A stretch of DNA of 64,000 bases from Porphyra umbilicalis (taxonomy: Eukaryota > Rhodophyta > Bangiophyceae > Bangiales > Bangiaceae), in assembly GCA_002049455.2 (NCBI GenBank), contig KV918982.1:1-64000 (forward strand). The letters are read 5' to 3'. Below are positions 31,050 through 41,274 of the stretch, piece after piece; position 1 is the stretch's first letter; every line of letters begins with the position of its first letter. A model generated the notes under the pieces. It had not been told where the DNA came from. It saw nothing but the letters and a program-made list of their open reading frames with translations, and did not search any database. The position numbers and the translations under genes are program-made.

Positions 31050-32054
31050 TCATCGTCGACAAAGCCCCCCCGGCGCCCCCCCGCCACACTCGCCCGCCGC
31101 GCGCGCGGCGCCCCCCCCCCGGCGCCACATCATCCGCCGCCTGCGCTTGCCAGCCGCCCGCCGCCGCCGCCGCCGCCGCCGCCGCGGGTGCCGGGCGCGG
31201 GGGCGCGCGCCCCCCCCCTCCCCCGCCGCCGTGGAGGCGCGCCGCGCCGGCCGCTCCCGGCGGCCGACGCCGCGGGTGCGGCGGCGCTCGAGGCGCGCCG
31301 CCTGCTCGGCGAGGAGCGCCTGCTGCGCTTGCATTTGGGCGAGGAGGAGCCGCTGCGCTTCCATCATGGCGAGCTCCGCCGCCTCCGCCTCCGCCTCGGA
31401 GCCGTCGTCGGTGAGGGGCTCCTCCAGGGCGCCCCCGTCCCCATACTCCCCCTCCTCCTCGTCGACCGAGACAAAGCCGTCGGTGGATGGGTCGGCGACG
31501 GCGGCCGGGGCGGGGGGGGGGGGGGGGGGGGGGGGGGGTCCCCACCGCCCGCCGACGCCGGCGGGGCGCCTCCCCCGCCGCCGCCGGCACGGTCGGTGCG
31601 GCGGCGGCGGGCACCGCCGCCGCCCGCCCGCCGCCCTCCACCTCCCAGTCGGCCGACGGGGGCCGGTCCCAATCGTCGGCCGCGGCGGGCGGGGCCCCCC
31701 CCCCGGCCGCCCCCGCGGCGGGCCGCGGGGCGGCGGCGGCGGCGGCGGCGGCACCGCCGCCGCGAGCGTGCCCGTCACGAGCACCGGCGCGGAGCCCCAA
31801 TCGTCCGCGTCGGCGGCGGGGACGCCCCGCGCTTCCGCCGCCGCCACAGACGCGGCGGCGGCGGCGGCCGCGCGCGCCGCCCGCCGCTCCCCCGACGTGG
31901 ACGACGGGGCCGCGTGGGTGCTGTGCCGCCGCCTCCCCCCCCCCCCCCCCGCCGCCGGCGGTGGCATCAGCACGGGCGGCGGGGGGCGGGGGGGGGTACC
32001 CCGGCGGCCGCACGTGGCGCTCCCGGCGCTCCCGCCGGCTGCCGCCGCCCCCAC
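31050..32054 (-). other. Possible C-terminal exon or separate low-complexity gene
   Basis: GC-extreme DNA, open on several frames, but one minus-strand stretch at about 31,280-31,500 reads like real protein. It holds an acidic run (STDGFVSVDEEEGEYGDG), EAEAEAAELAMMEAQRLLLAQ and a Gln/Leu coiled coil with LLAEQAARLERR. It lies just 3' of the copine stop and could be a further exon of that gene or an independent one. Long poly-G and poly-C tracts prevent a reliable frame. Confidence 0.3.
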
Positions 32055-32175
32055 CGTCGCTGTCCCCGCCGTCGGCGCCGGGGGGGGGCGCCGCCCCGCC
32101 GCCGCCGTGGCGGCGTGGACCGCCGCAGAGGCGGTCGCCGACGCAAGGTCCCAACCTTGGACGTCACCACGTGCG

Positions 32176-34206
32176 TCATGGCGGGCGACACGCCGGGGCG
32201 GGGGGGGGGGAACCGGGCGTCACCCCCGGGGGGGGGGGGGGGGGGGGGGACACCCCCGCCGCAGCCCCTGCCGCCCCCGCATACGCGGGCGTCGCGGGCG
32301 CCTCGTGGGCGGGCGGCGGGGGGGACGCTGGCGGCGGCGGCGGCGGCGGCGGCGGCGCGGCGGCCAGCGGCGGCGGCTGCGGCGGCTGCGGCGGCTGCGG
32401 CGGCGACGCGGCGAGCGGCACGGGCGGGTTGGGCTTGATGTCCCGGGACTTCATAAACCCGAGCAGCTGCGCCGGGATCTCCTCGAGCACCTTGGACGCG
32501 AGCACCTCGGGGGTGTTGCGGAAGGAGCGAAAGGGCACAAATTGGACAATGTCGCGCTCGACGAGCGCGTGCAGCGGGCTCTCCTCGTCGTCGGCGTCGA
32601 GGAGGTTCATGTCGGTAAAGTCGGCGTCGCCAACGCCGACAATGACGATGGAGAGGGGCAGGCGGGACGCGCGGATGAGCTGCTCCATCGTCGCCTCCAT
32701 GTCGTTGAGCGTCCCGTCGGTGAGGAGGAGGAGGATGGTGTAGCGCTGCGCGTCTTGCGTCACCCGCGCGTTGGCGCAGTCGACGGCGACGGAGCCGATG
32801 ATTTCGGAAAAGACGGTCGGGCCGCTCAGCCGCACGTGCGCAATCGCCGAGCGGTAGGCGTCGAGGACGCCGTCAATGCCGACGCAGTCGGGCACCTCCG
32901 TCCCGTTGAGCGCAAAGCAGTGGTTGGCCGTCGCGTAGTTGGGGGGGAGTTTGCCCCCAAAACCCCAACACGGGAACACCTGGTCCGTATCGTAGAGCGC
33001 GAGGATGTCCCCGACGGCGCGGATGGCGAGCTCGTACTCGTTGGGGTACCGCCGGTCCGTGTAGTGGAGGGTCCCCGCCTTGGAGGGATCCCCGTTGGAC
33101 GCCGTAAAGTCCACGCCAATGACCAGGTTGACCTGTAGGGGGGGGGGGGGGCGGGGGGGAGGGGCGCCGCACAGGCGGTCGCGGGAGCGTCCGAGCAGCA
33201 GAGGAGCAAAGGGGAACCAAGACAAAACGAGCAAGCGGATGGGAACCCGTCGGTCAGCATGGAGTCGCACGCGACCATGGGAATCCCGGCACATGCACGT
33301 TCCCCCCACGTCGGCGCCGCCGCCGCCACCCCCCCCCCCTCCCTCGCGAGCACGCCCACCCCAACGCACCTCGCACCCGCCCATGATGTAATCCAAAAAC
33401 GACGCCGACGAGGACAGGCGCGCGGAATTGACGACCAGCGTCCCCGCGTCCTTGCCCTCACACACGAGCGGGATGCGCTTGCTGTTGATGAGCTGCCGCA
33501 GGTTGACCTCTGCCTCTGCCACCAGCCGCTCCTTCCCGTGCCGATCCGTCACCACACTCACGCGCATCGGCTGCAGGGGGTCCCCCCGGCACAGCTGCTG
33601 CGTGTTCATCGTGTGGCGCGGAAAGTTAAAGCACCCCTTTGCGCGCGCCGACGGCACGCCCGCCCCCGACGCGTGCACGCGGAGCCACTTCGGTGAGGCG
33701 GGAGACGGCGAGCCGCACGACCGCCGAGCCGAGGCCGAGCATCCCCGCCGCCCGCGGGCGGATGTGCTCGACGCCAAAGTCGAGGTGCACCGTCTGCTTG
33801 AGCGTCGACACCTCCTCCGCGACGAGCGTCACCCACCCGTTTTTGCCGCCGGGGCGGCGCTCGTGGCGGAGCTCGAGCGTCGCCGTCTGCCCCGACGCGC
33901 GGACGAGTTCGGGCACGCGCACGCTCGCGGCGCCGATGAAGTCGTGTTTGGAGAGGTCCTCGTGCTGATCCCCGCGCGTGTCCCGGTCGTACACCTCCAC
34001 GCGGAGCCACTGGGTGCGCTCGAAAAAGTAGGGGACCTCAAAGGCGGCCACCCACTGCGGGTCGAGCTGATTCTGAATCGTTTCCGTGACGCCGACGCGC
34101 GTCCACCGGCGCTGCGCCTCCGCCACCTCCGCCGCCACTTCGGACCAGGTGGCGTCCCCGCGGTGCCGCGACTTTTTCTTCCGCTTCTTCTCCTCCGTCG
34201 GCAACC

Positions 34207-34239
<33 letters not shown>

Positions 34240-34663
34240 TCACCCCCCCGACAGAGGCGGAGCGGACGCCCGCGCCCGCGCGGGGGAGGGGCGTCGGGAG
34301 CCCCGCGTCGCGCGTGCGGCGGCCGCCGTCAGAGGCGGCGGCGGCGGCGGGGATGGGGGCGGAGCCCCACGGCCGCCGCGCGGCGGCGTGGGAGGAGCGC
34401 CGCGAGCGGCCGCTGCCGCCCGACGCGTGGCTCCGGCGGCTCGCCGTGGACGGGCGGGAGGAGGAGGCGATGGAGGAGCGCCGCGCGTGGCCCTCGGAGA
34501 GCGCCCCATACGCAAGCGCCGAGTCGGACGCCCCCGCGTCGCCGCCCGCGCCGGCCGCGTCGAGGTAGAGGACCGCAAAGGGGTCCGACTTGGAGAAGAG
34601 GTCCATGTCCCGCAGCGCGCGGCCGCGGAGGCGGATCTCCAGGCGCGCCTCGCAGGCGTCCAT
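32176..34663 (-). CDS. Copine (C2 domains + copine vWA domain)
   Basis: Starts MDACEARLEIRLRGR at 34,663. A C2A domain (LFSKSDPFAVLYLD ... WTRVGVTETIQNQLDPQW ... VEVYDRD) is split by a 152-residue Ser/Arg/Ala-rich insertion (about residues 36-187). The second C2-like part (KQTVHLDFGVEHIRP ... GKERLVAEAEVNLRQL) requires a change of frame near 33,690, with no good intron there. An intron (33,369-33,133, donor GTGCGTT, acceptor CCCTACAG) leads to the copine A domain: NLVIGVDFTASNGDPSKAGTLHY, VFPCWGFGGKLPP, GIDGVLDAYRSAI, SGPTVFSEII, LLLLTDGTLND. The end is a proline-rich tail. Copines are Ca2+-dependent phospholipid-binding proteins acting at membranes. The frame change may be an assembly error, so the gene is probably functional. 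Confidence 0.8.
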
Positions 34664-36857
34664 GGTGGGCCAAGGGGCGGGGGGGGGGGGGGGGGAAGGG
34701 GGGGGAGGGGGGGGAACCGGCACGGGGGGGGACCGCCGCAACCGCACCCGTCCGCGTGTGGGAGGGCAGTGACAAAAAAGGCAAGCGGCGGCGTCGGGCC
34801 CACGGCGCGCGGCGGGCACGGGCGCGCGTCGTCGACGGTCGTGGCGGCGGTCTGCCCCCGCGGCCGAGCGCACGGCGCGCGGTGGCGGGGGTCTTACGAC
34901 GCGCCCCGAAGCGCACGTGGGGCGCCACACAGCGCACCGCCACGGCCTGACACACGCGGCAGCGACGGGGTGCGCCTGGTCGGGTACGCGGGGGGGGGGG
35001 GGGGGGGGGCGTGGGAGCGCGGGGACCCCCGACAAGGTGAAAAAAGCGGTATCTGGGAGAAACTCGCGCGCGGCGGGCGCGGGGCCACGCTGCGCGGGGG
35101 GCGGCGGCGGCGGCGGGGCCCGCCGCGCCCCCCGCATGTCGTCGTTGTGTTTGTGCGCCGGGGACGGCGGGTCAACCGTCGTCGGGCACGGCGGGCGGCG
35201 CCCCGTGCTCGACGTACCCACCCATCCCACGTCACCAAAAAAAGCGGGGACCGGCGGCGTAGCGGAACGGGAAAAAAACTCGACGGCCCGCCGCCGCCAG
35301 ATTTCGGATGAGCCGACGCCGCGCGCTGCCGGGTGGGGCGGCGGGCGCCCTCCTGGGCGTCGTTGCGGGGGGGGCCGCCGCCCGCGCCGTCCGCCCCGTG
35401 ATTCTCGAATCACGGGGCAAACGCGCGGGGACTGACCGACGGTCTGCCCGTCGGCTGTCAAGAAGACACTGCTGATCAGGCGGGCCACGCGGCCACTGGC
35501 AGCTGCGCCCCGCTGGGGCGCCGGCGCGCCTCGTCGTTGACGCCGAGCCGGGCCCCCCCGCCGCCGCCGCCGGCCCTTGTTGGCACGCGACTGCGGCACC
35601 CCGTGCGGGCACTCCCTGTGGCCGGCTGTTGGCCGTCGAGCGAGGTCGTCTGTGCCGCCTGGTGTGCGCGCGCAGGACACGAAGGCCGGAGCGCGCCCGC
35701 CGCAGTGTGCAATCTGTGGCCGTCGCCGACCCGCCCTGGGGGCGGTCACGCAGGGCCCGTTTTTTGTTCTGTGGCTGGCGAGCCACCACCCCCAAAAGTG
35801 CTGCGGTGGCACATTCCATTGGATGGGTTTGGTGGCGGCGGTTGTGACAAGCGTGGGCCTCGCCGCGGCGGCGCCGAGCGCGCAGTTGGAGCTGTGTCCA
35901 CCAAACCGCGTAGGGGGTCTCTGAGCCATCGATTTCACATTGTGGCTGAGGGACCCGCCCGCGGAAGCCCCCCACCGCCCATGCCGCACCGTTACAGCGG
36001 GGGGCACCCGCCCGGTGCGCCGAGCTGTGTACGCACCGTCAGGCGCAGACAACGGTGGGGGCGACCCAATTCGTCGACTATGGCACACACCGTGGCGGAG
36101 CGAGGTGCCGACACGTAGTCGCCGCTCGTCGTCGCGGCGCGCTGGGAGGCCGTCCTCGCCCAATTTGCAGCCGCCCATGCACCTCTGATTCTCCGCACAG
36201 TCGCCCGTCTGAGCGCTGACGCCGATGGACTCGGTGGGGAGGGGGATACGCATCCTGCTTGGCGACGGCCGCCAGCCCGTGGACCCAAACAAACCGATGG
36301 TCGGCAGACGGCCACGCATTGCACGGCAGCCGACGGGTTGGATCGTGCAAACAGGAGCCAGGTCAATGGACTCGCTGTCAGACACGCGCTCTCGCGCGGT
36401 TCGTGGATGCGCTCTGTATGCGCAGCGGCGGCAGCCGTTTCAGCAAGACTCCAAACGGCCGTCTCCCTGTCGCACCACACTTAACCGCTTCCACAGTAAT
36501 GAGCAGCTGTGGCCGTGATGGAGTAAGACAGTGGCGAACAAGGCCGCTTGACCCGTCACTTGTGCTCGTCCACCTTTCTCCTCGTGCCAACCCCCTGCCT
36601 CACTGTCGTCGTTGCGTCCGGTGTGCTGCCGCCAGCGGGTACAATCTGCACTACTTGACACACGGTTGCGCTAGAGCCAGCCCGCTCTGCTGCACTCGAA
36701 CAATGAGGTCCGCGGGATAAAAAAGACGCAGTCAACAGCAAAGTCCACCAACCGCGTCTCACTTGATCCTTCCCACCTCTCTAGACCCCATCCGTCCATC
36801 GCGATACACTCGCGCCCCCTTCCGCTCCACATTGTTGATGGATCAGGGCATCCCACT
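34664..36857. other. Intergenic, no gene recognised
   Basis: Upstream of the copine start: G-runs at 34,680-34,720 and 34,990-35,010, then GC-rich DNA with a 26-bp palindrome (35,393-35,418), then lower-GC DNA to 36,850. The long minus-strand open frame across 34.7-36.4 kb shows no domain and is treated as a composition artefact. Confidence 0.5.
35393..35418. promoter_or_regulatory. 26-bp palindrome with TTCTCGAA core
   Basis: 12-bp perfect arms (GCCCCGTGATTC / GAATCACGGGGC) around a TC spacer. The core TTCnnGAA is the heat-shock-element type of inverted pair. It lies about 730 bases upstream of the copine ATG. A regulatory role is inference only. Confidence 0.3.
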
Positions 36858-38138
36858 CTATCGTATCAACTCACACGGCAGCGCCTCCCCCATCTCCCGG
36901 CGCGCAACACCCGTCTCAAATCCTCGTGGACACCCCAACAGGGTCCACTCTGCAGCCACGGCCCCAGCGTGTTGTAGTACCACCTGCCAGCCGCGAGGGG
37001 CCCACGGCACACTCCCCGACGGCAGGGGGAACACGCCTCCGCCTCTAAAGGGCTCCGTGGCCGCGACCACAGGCTGCCGTCGCCGCGGCCGCGGCGAGCG
37101 TCGGGCGAGCGCGGGTGCATCTGCGTGGAGCGACGGCGGGGAGCCGTGGGTATGGGCCGGTCGGCTCCCCTCGCGGCAACGCGACGGCCGCACGCGGTGT
37201 CGACGCGGCAGGGTGGAGGAGCGCGAGCGCGTGTAGGAAGTCGTCAATGGCGCAGTCGACGTCTGCCTTGGGCGCCGGGGGTGTGCTCCCCAACCACCAA
37301 CACCTACGGCGCTGTCGGTGGCGGTGACGGCGGCGGCGGCGGCAAAACAACGCATGGGCCGCCCACGCGCCCTCCAAGGCGACGACACGGAGGTGCCACG
37401 ACCCACCCCAACGTCCACCCCGTCGTCGCCACGCCAAATCTGTGCGCCCGTCCGCCGGTTGGATGACGAGCGTGTAGGTGGCCCGCCAGACGGGGCGGCG
37501 TCGGGACCGGACCGAATTGGTGATCGTGGCAGGGGCGGGGGGGGGGCGGGGACGGGCCGGCACTCGGCGGTGAACACGCAGCCGCAGGCCAAGGACGGGG
37601 CGGAGGCACGCCACGCTCCGCACGTCGGGGGGAGGCATCGGCGGAAGGGGGGGGGGAGGAGGATCCACATCTGCCGCGGTGGGAGCCGCGACAGCAACGC
37701 GGCCGCCTCCGCGGCGGCCCGCCCGGCGGCGACGGCCGGCCGCCGTCGCCGCTCGGCCGCCGCCGCCGTTGACGCAGACGCTCCGTGCGGCGCCGACGCC
37801 CGGCGGTGCCGCTGCCCGGCGGCGCGCGCGTCCACCATTTCAGGCAGTGGCGCCCTTGGCGGACGCCCAAGTGGCAGCACCGGGGGGGGGGGGGTTCCCG
37901 CTGCACCGTGGGCTGCGGGACGACCATGGCGGATGGCCACCGTCGAGGGCAGCGCGCCCGCGACGGCGCGTACAGCCACGGCGTGGGCGGGGGGGTGGCG
38001 GTGGTCGCATGGCCGGCCGCCAGGGGCCGCCAAACGGAAGCCCGGGCGGCGCCCCCGGCGGCTCGGGGCGCCGCCCCACCCACGCCTCCCACCGCGGGGC
38101 CAACAACGGGGACACCCCGAGACGCGCCCGTGGGACAA
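36858..38138 (-). other. Possible spliced gene, unidentified
   Basis: On the minus strand, pieces in two frames look like genuine protein. They are WRATYTLVIQPADG (about 37,470), PKADVDCAIDDFLHALALL (about 37,240) and GWQVVLQHAGAVAAEWTLLG with REMGEALPCELIR ending at 36,858. Together they suggest a small protein with introns whose C-terminus is the last exon, with its stop at 36,858-36,860. Upstream exons cannot be fixed because of GC bias. No family was recognised. It could also be chance open frame. Confidence 0.25.
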
Positions 38139-38162
38139 AACCGTTCGGTCCCCGGCGCCACT

Positions 38163-38837
38163 GCGCAGTGGTGACTAACCGGGGGTGGGACACAAATGCC
38201 ATTTTGGGCCATGTGGACCCACATTCGGTCATGGAATCGACCTGTGCGGGGTCACACACGCAGATTTTTTCCACAAACCTTCGTGGATGATATTTCCTGT
38301 CTTCTGAGGTTGGATGCCTTTACGCCTCCAGAAGCGTCTCGACGAGAGGAGGAGCATTGCGCCGAGTCTGGCCGCCCAAGTGGACAGGAAGTGCGCTTCA
38401 CAAAGCCATGTGGAACAGCCGTAGCGTCCGTCCACAAAGGCATGTGGAGGCGACCGCTGCTTTGTGGGCGGCCTGTTGCGTGTGGGGATATCTCCCAGCA
38501 GTAAGGCGTCAAGACGAGGGTGCTCTCCCACCATGTTGGCCCAGTGGAGATAATGGCGCGACGTCAGAAGAAAGTTTCGAGCTCTCATTGGCCATCATCA
38601 GCTTGGAGACAAAGCGTTGATTGGCTGTTTTGCACTGTCGGGCTCTCTGTTCATGGGGAGATTGCATGAGCTGATATGCCGTGGGTCGACTCACGAACTG
38701 TAACCCACAAGAGCCACCACAAAACCATGTCAATGTGTGTGGGTTTTGGCGACCTGCGGAAGCCCCACACGTCGGTCTGACCTTTCCACATGGTAAGAAG
38801 TCGTTTGTGTCCCACCCCCGGTTAGTCACCACTGCGC
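38163..38837. mobile_element. MITE-like non-autonomous DNA transposon
   Basis: 675 bases bounded by about 34-bp terminal inverted repeats. The left end GCGCAGTGGTGACTAACC at 38,163 is mirrored by GGTTAGTCACCACTGCGC ending at 38,837. The match continues inward through GGGGGTGGGACACAAA. The subterminal parts both contain CCATGTGG/CCACATGG words, repeated inside (CCACAAA, CATGTGG). There is no transposase ORF, and GC is lower than in surroundings. The CAGTGG-like terminus and subterminal repeats recall hAT elements, but no clear 8-bp target duplication is seen. Confidence 0.7.
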
Positions 38838-39908
38838 TGGTGGCGCGTGCGACCACGGAAGCGGCCGCCCCCGCCGCGACGGCGCGGATCCACGCGCACC
38901 GCCGCGGTGGTCCCGAGCGGCAGCGCGTGGACGGTGCAGCCGCGTCGGCTGCATCGGCCGTCAGGACACGTGCCGCCACTGCGGGATGGGATCCCCAGAT
39001 GCTCCGTGCAGCCGGCGGCACGAGCCAAATCCACCAGCAAACGACCACTGTCAGTAACCTTGGGGTTCCTTGCTTTCACACGAGGGTCCCCTCCCGAAAC
39101 TTGGGCTGCAGCGGAATTCCTACCCGTCTGGCCCCTCGCCGGCCACACCCGACGAGCGACGTGCCTCGTCGACATGAGCGGCGCGCGCTGCAGGCCGGCA
39201 GCAGCCGGTGCACTCGCCTCGCGCACCTCCCTCGAGCCGCCCCCACCGCGGCGCATGGTACAGTATCGCCCCACACGCACGCACGCGAGTGGCTGTGGGG
39301 CACCCCCGTTCGCGCCGCTTGCCACGCCGCGCCCGCCGCCGACGCGGAATAAATAGCGTGGCCGGCGTCGTCCAGGTGCCCGCCCCGCCGCCGCACCTCA
39401 TCCATCCACCACACCATCCACCACACGCCGTCGACTCGGCCGCGCCGCCAGGCTCTCACACACGGGGGGCGTCCATCACCAGCGCGACGGCTCTTGCACG
39501 TCGACGCTGCCGCACCGACGGCGTGGCCGACTGGTTGCCTCCTCCCGCTCATCTGCCAGCTGTGTTGTGGCTCTGACAGACTCCCGCGTCGGTTTGCAGG
39601 CGGTGGACGAGTGCCGCCTCTGCTGCCAGTGGTCTTTCTGCTCGACGTCGGTGCTCTCCCTTGGGCGGACCCGTGTGCAACGCAGTATTTTCTTCCACCC
39701 CCGCGACCGCTCCTCCCTCTCCCTCCCCACCCCCCTCTGCGCGTCAACGTCGTGCCCTCCCTCTGTTCGGCCTGCCCTCACCGTGCCCCTCCGCCTCGTC
39801 CCCCCACCACCCGCCCGCCATGGTCGGCGTCAAGGCCGAGCCGGGCGCCCCCCCGGGGGCGCCATCACCCGCCGCCGCGCCGCCGTGGCGTACGCGGCCA
39901 ACACGACC
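38838..39908. other. Intergenic; promoter region of the WGR/WWE gene
   Basis: No gene seen. The region from 39,680 to 39,815 is CT-rich (CTCCCTCTCCCTCCCCACC), typical of a 5' UTR. An ATG at 39,820 opens a short frame that starts MVGVKAEPG, echoing the VKAEP repeats of the downstream protein in another frame, so the true N-terminus may lie here. Confidence 0.45.
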
Positions 39909-40982
39909 ATGACGCGGCGGCGGTCCGCGGGGCTGGCCGCGCAGCTCACGGGCACCCCCGCGGCGGTGGCGGTCAAGGCCGAGCCGCCGTCCACCGCCGC
40001 GGCGGCCAAGCGGACCCCCAAGCGGCCGGCCGTCAAGGCCGAGCCGCCCGCGTCGGCGGCGCCCGCCAAGCGCGGGGCGGCGGCGGCCAAGCGGAAGGCG
40101 GCGCCGACCAAGGCGGCGCCCGCCGCCGCGGCGCCCGCCAAACGCGGCAAGCGTGCGGCCCCGCCGGCGCCGGCGGTGGCCGCCGCGGGCGGCGGCCGCG
40201 GCAAGCGCACCCGCCGGGGGTTGGCCGGCACGCGCGCGCCCGCCACGGCGGCGGGCGCCCTCGGCGTGGTCGACCCCCGCGCGGGCGTCGACGGCGCCAT
40301 TTGCGTCGACGAGGACGGCATTGTGTACGACGTGACGCTCAACTTGCGGGACGCGGCGACCAACGCGGACCGTTACTATATCCTCCAACTGATTGGGGCG
40401 GCGGACGGGCGGTACGTGGTGTTTTCCCACTATGGGCGCACGGGCACGGCGGGGCAGTGTTTGGCCGAGGAGTTTGAGGCGGCAGACCCGGCGGCGGGCG
40501 CGTCCGACGAGGATGACGACGCGCCCGAGGCGGGGCTGGTCGCCGCCCTCGACGCCTTTGGCGCCAAGTTTACGGAAAAAACGGGGCTCCCGTTTGACGC
40601 CCCCGCCGCGGCGGGCACCGCGCCGCCGATCAAGGGCAAGTACCGGGTGGTCGTCGTTGACCACGGGGCGCGCGCGGCGGCCGCCGCGGCGGGCGCGTCG
40701 GCCACGCCCCGGTGGCAGTATTGGGTGGACGATGGGGTCGACGGCAAGGCCGTCGGCTGGTACGACTATGACGCGGCGGGCGCCGCCCTCACCGACGCCC
40801 TGTACGTGGAGTGGGGGCTGAACGCGTGGCTCACTGAGCGCGTCGTGGCGTCGGGCGCGTGGACGTACCTCGTCGACCTGTCGGCCATGTGCCAAACCAA
40901 CTTGGAGCACTATGCGCACACGCGGCGGCGCATCCGGCGGGTGCCCCCGGGGGTGGTGCCGGACGATAAACCACCGGTGTGA
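39909..40982 (+). CDS. WGR + WWE domain protein without PARP catalytic domain
   Basis: 357 aa from ATG 39,909; the start is uncertain. Residues 1-115 are Lys/Ala/Pro-rich and histone-H1-like, with two VKAEPP motifs that fit the SUMOylation consensus (hydrophobic-K-x-E). Residues about 133-245 are a WGR domain: YDVTLNLRDAATNADRYYILQL, YVVFSHYGRTGTAGQ (Tyr in place of the first Trp), AFGAKFTEKTGL and IKGKYRVV. Residues about 268-350 are WWE-like: WQYWVDDG, VGWYDYD, SGAWTYLVDL, MCQTN and RRRIRRVP. In PARPs the WGR domain contacts broken DNA and the catalytic domain; WWE domains bind iso-ADP-ribose of poly(ADP-ribose). Here both binding modules occur without a catalytic domain, so a nuclear ADP-ribose/DNA-break reader is inferred. 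Frame and codon bias are consistent. Confidence 0.8.
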   Translation: MTRRRSAGLAAQLTGTPAAVAVKAEPPSTAAAAKRTPKRPAVKAEPPASAAPAKRGAAAAKRKAAPTKAAPAAAAPAKRGKRAAPPAPAVAAAGGGRGKRTRRGLAGTRAPATAAGALGVVDPRAGVDGAICVDEDGIVYDVTLNLRDAATNADRYYILQLIGAADGRYVVFSHYGRTGTAGQCLAEEFEAADPAAGASDEDDDAPEAGLVAALDAFGAKFTEKTGLPFDAPAAAGTAPPIKGKYRVVVVDHGARAAAAAAGASATPRWQYWVDDGVDGKAVGWYDYDAAGAALTDALYVEWGLNAWLTERVVASGAWTYLVDLSAMCQTNLEHYAHTRRRIRRVPPGVVPDDKPPV

Positions 40983-41274
40983 GGGGGGGGCGGGGGGGGG
41001 GAGGGACGACTCGGGACAATGGGTAGGCTACGGAGGCATGCGTGCGGAGGACCAGAGTGTAGCGGGCTGCTTGATGTTGCTTTCACGTGCGTTGTCGACA
41101 ACGTGACATGTCACGACCCGGCCGGGGCGGTTCGAACTCTTTTTGTGTTTCATCATTGGCTTTCGGCGCTCTGGCAGGCACGTCGCCACCACCCCAACGG
41201 CGTGGCCACACGGTCCACCCACCTCGGGTCTGGGCGTCACAACCGTCACCCCCCACCCCCCCCCCACGCCGCGT
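40983..41274. other. Short spacer between convergent genes
   Basis: About 290 bases between the WGR/WWE stop and the COG5 stop, lower in GC in its middle. No feature seen. Confidence 0.5.

Noticed and set aside
30250-32154. 634-aa minus-strand and 832-aa plus-strand open frames
   Set aside because: GC homopolymer DNA; both are shadows. Only the short acidic/coiled-coil stretch near 31.3-31.5 kb was kept as a weak possibility.
33626-36385. A single 919-aa minus-strand frame as one protein
   Set aside because: Only the part from 34,663 downward is copine; the upstream 570 residues lack domain character and lie in promoter DNA.
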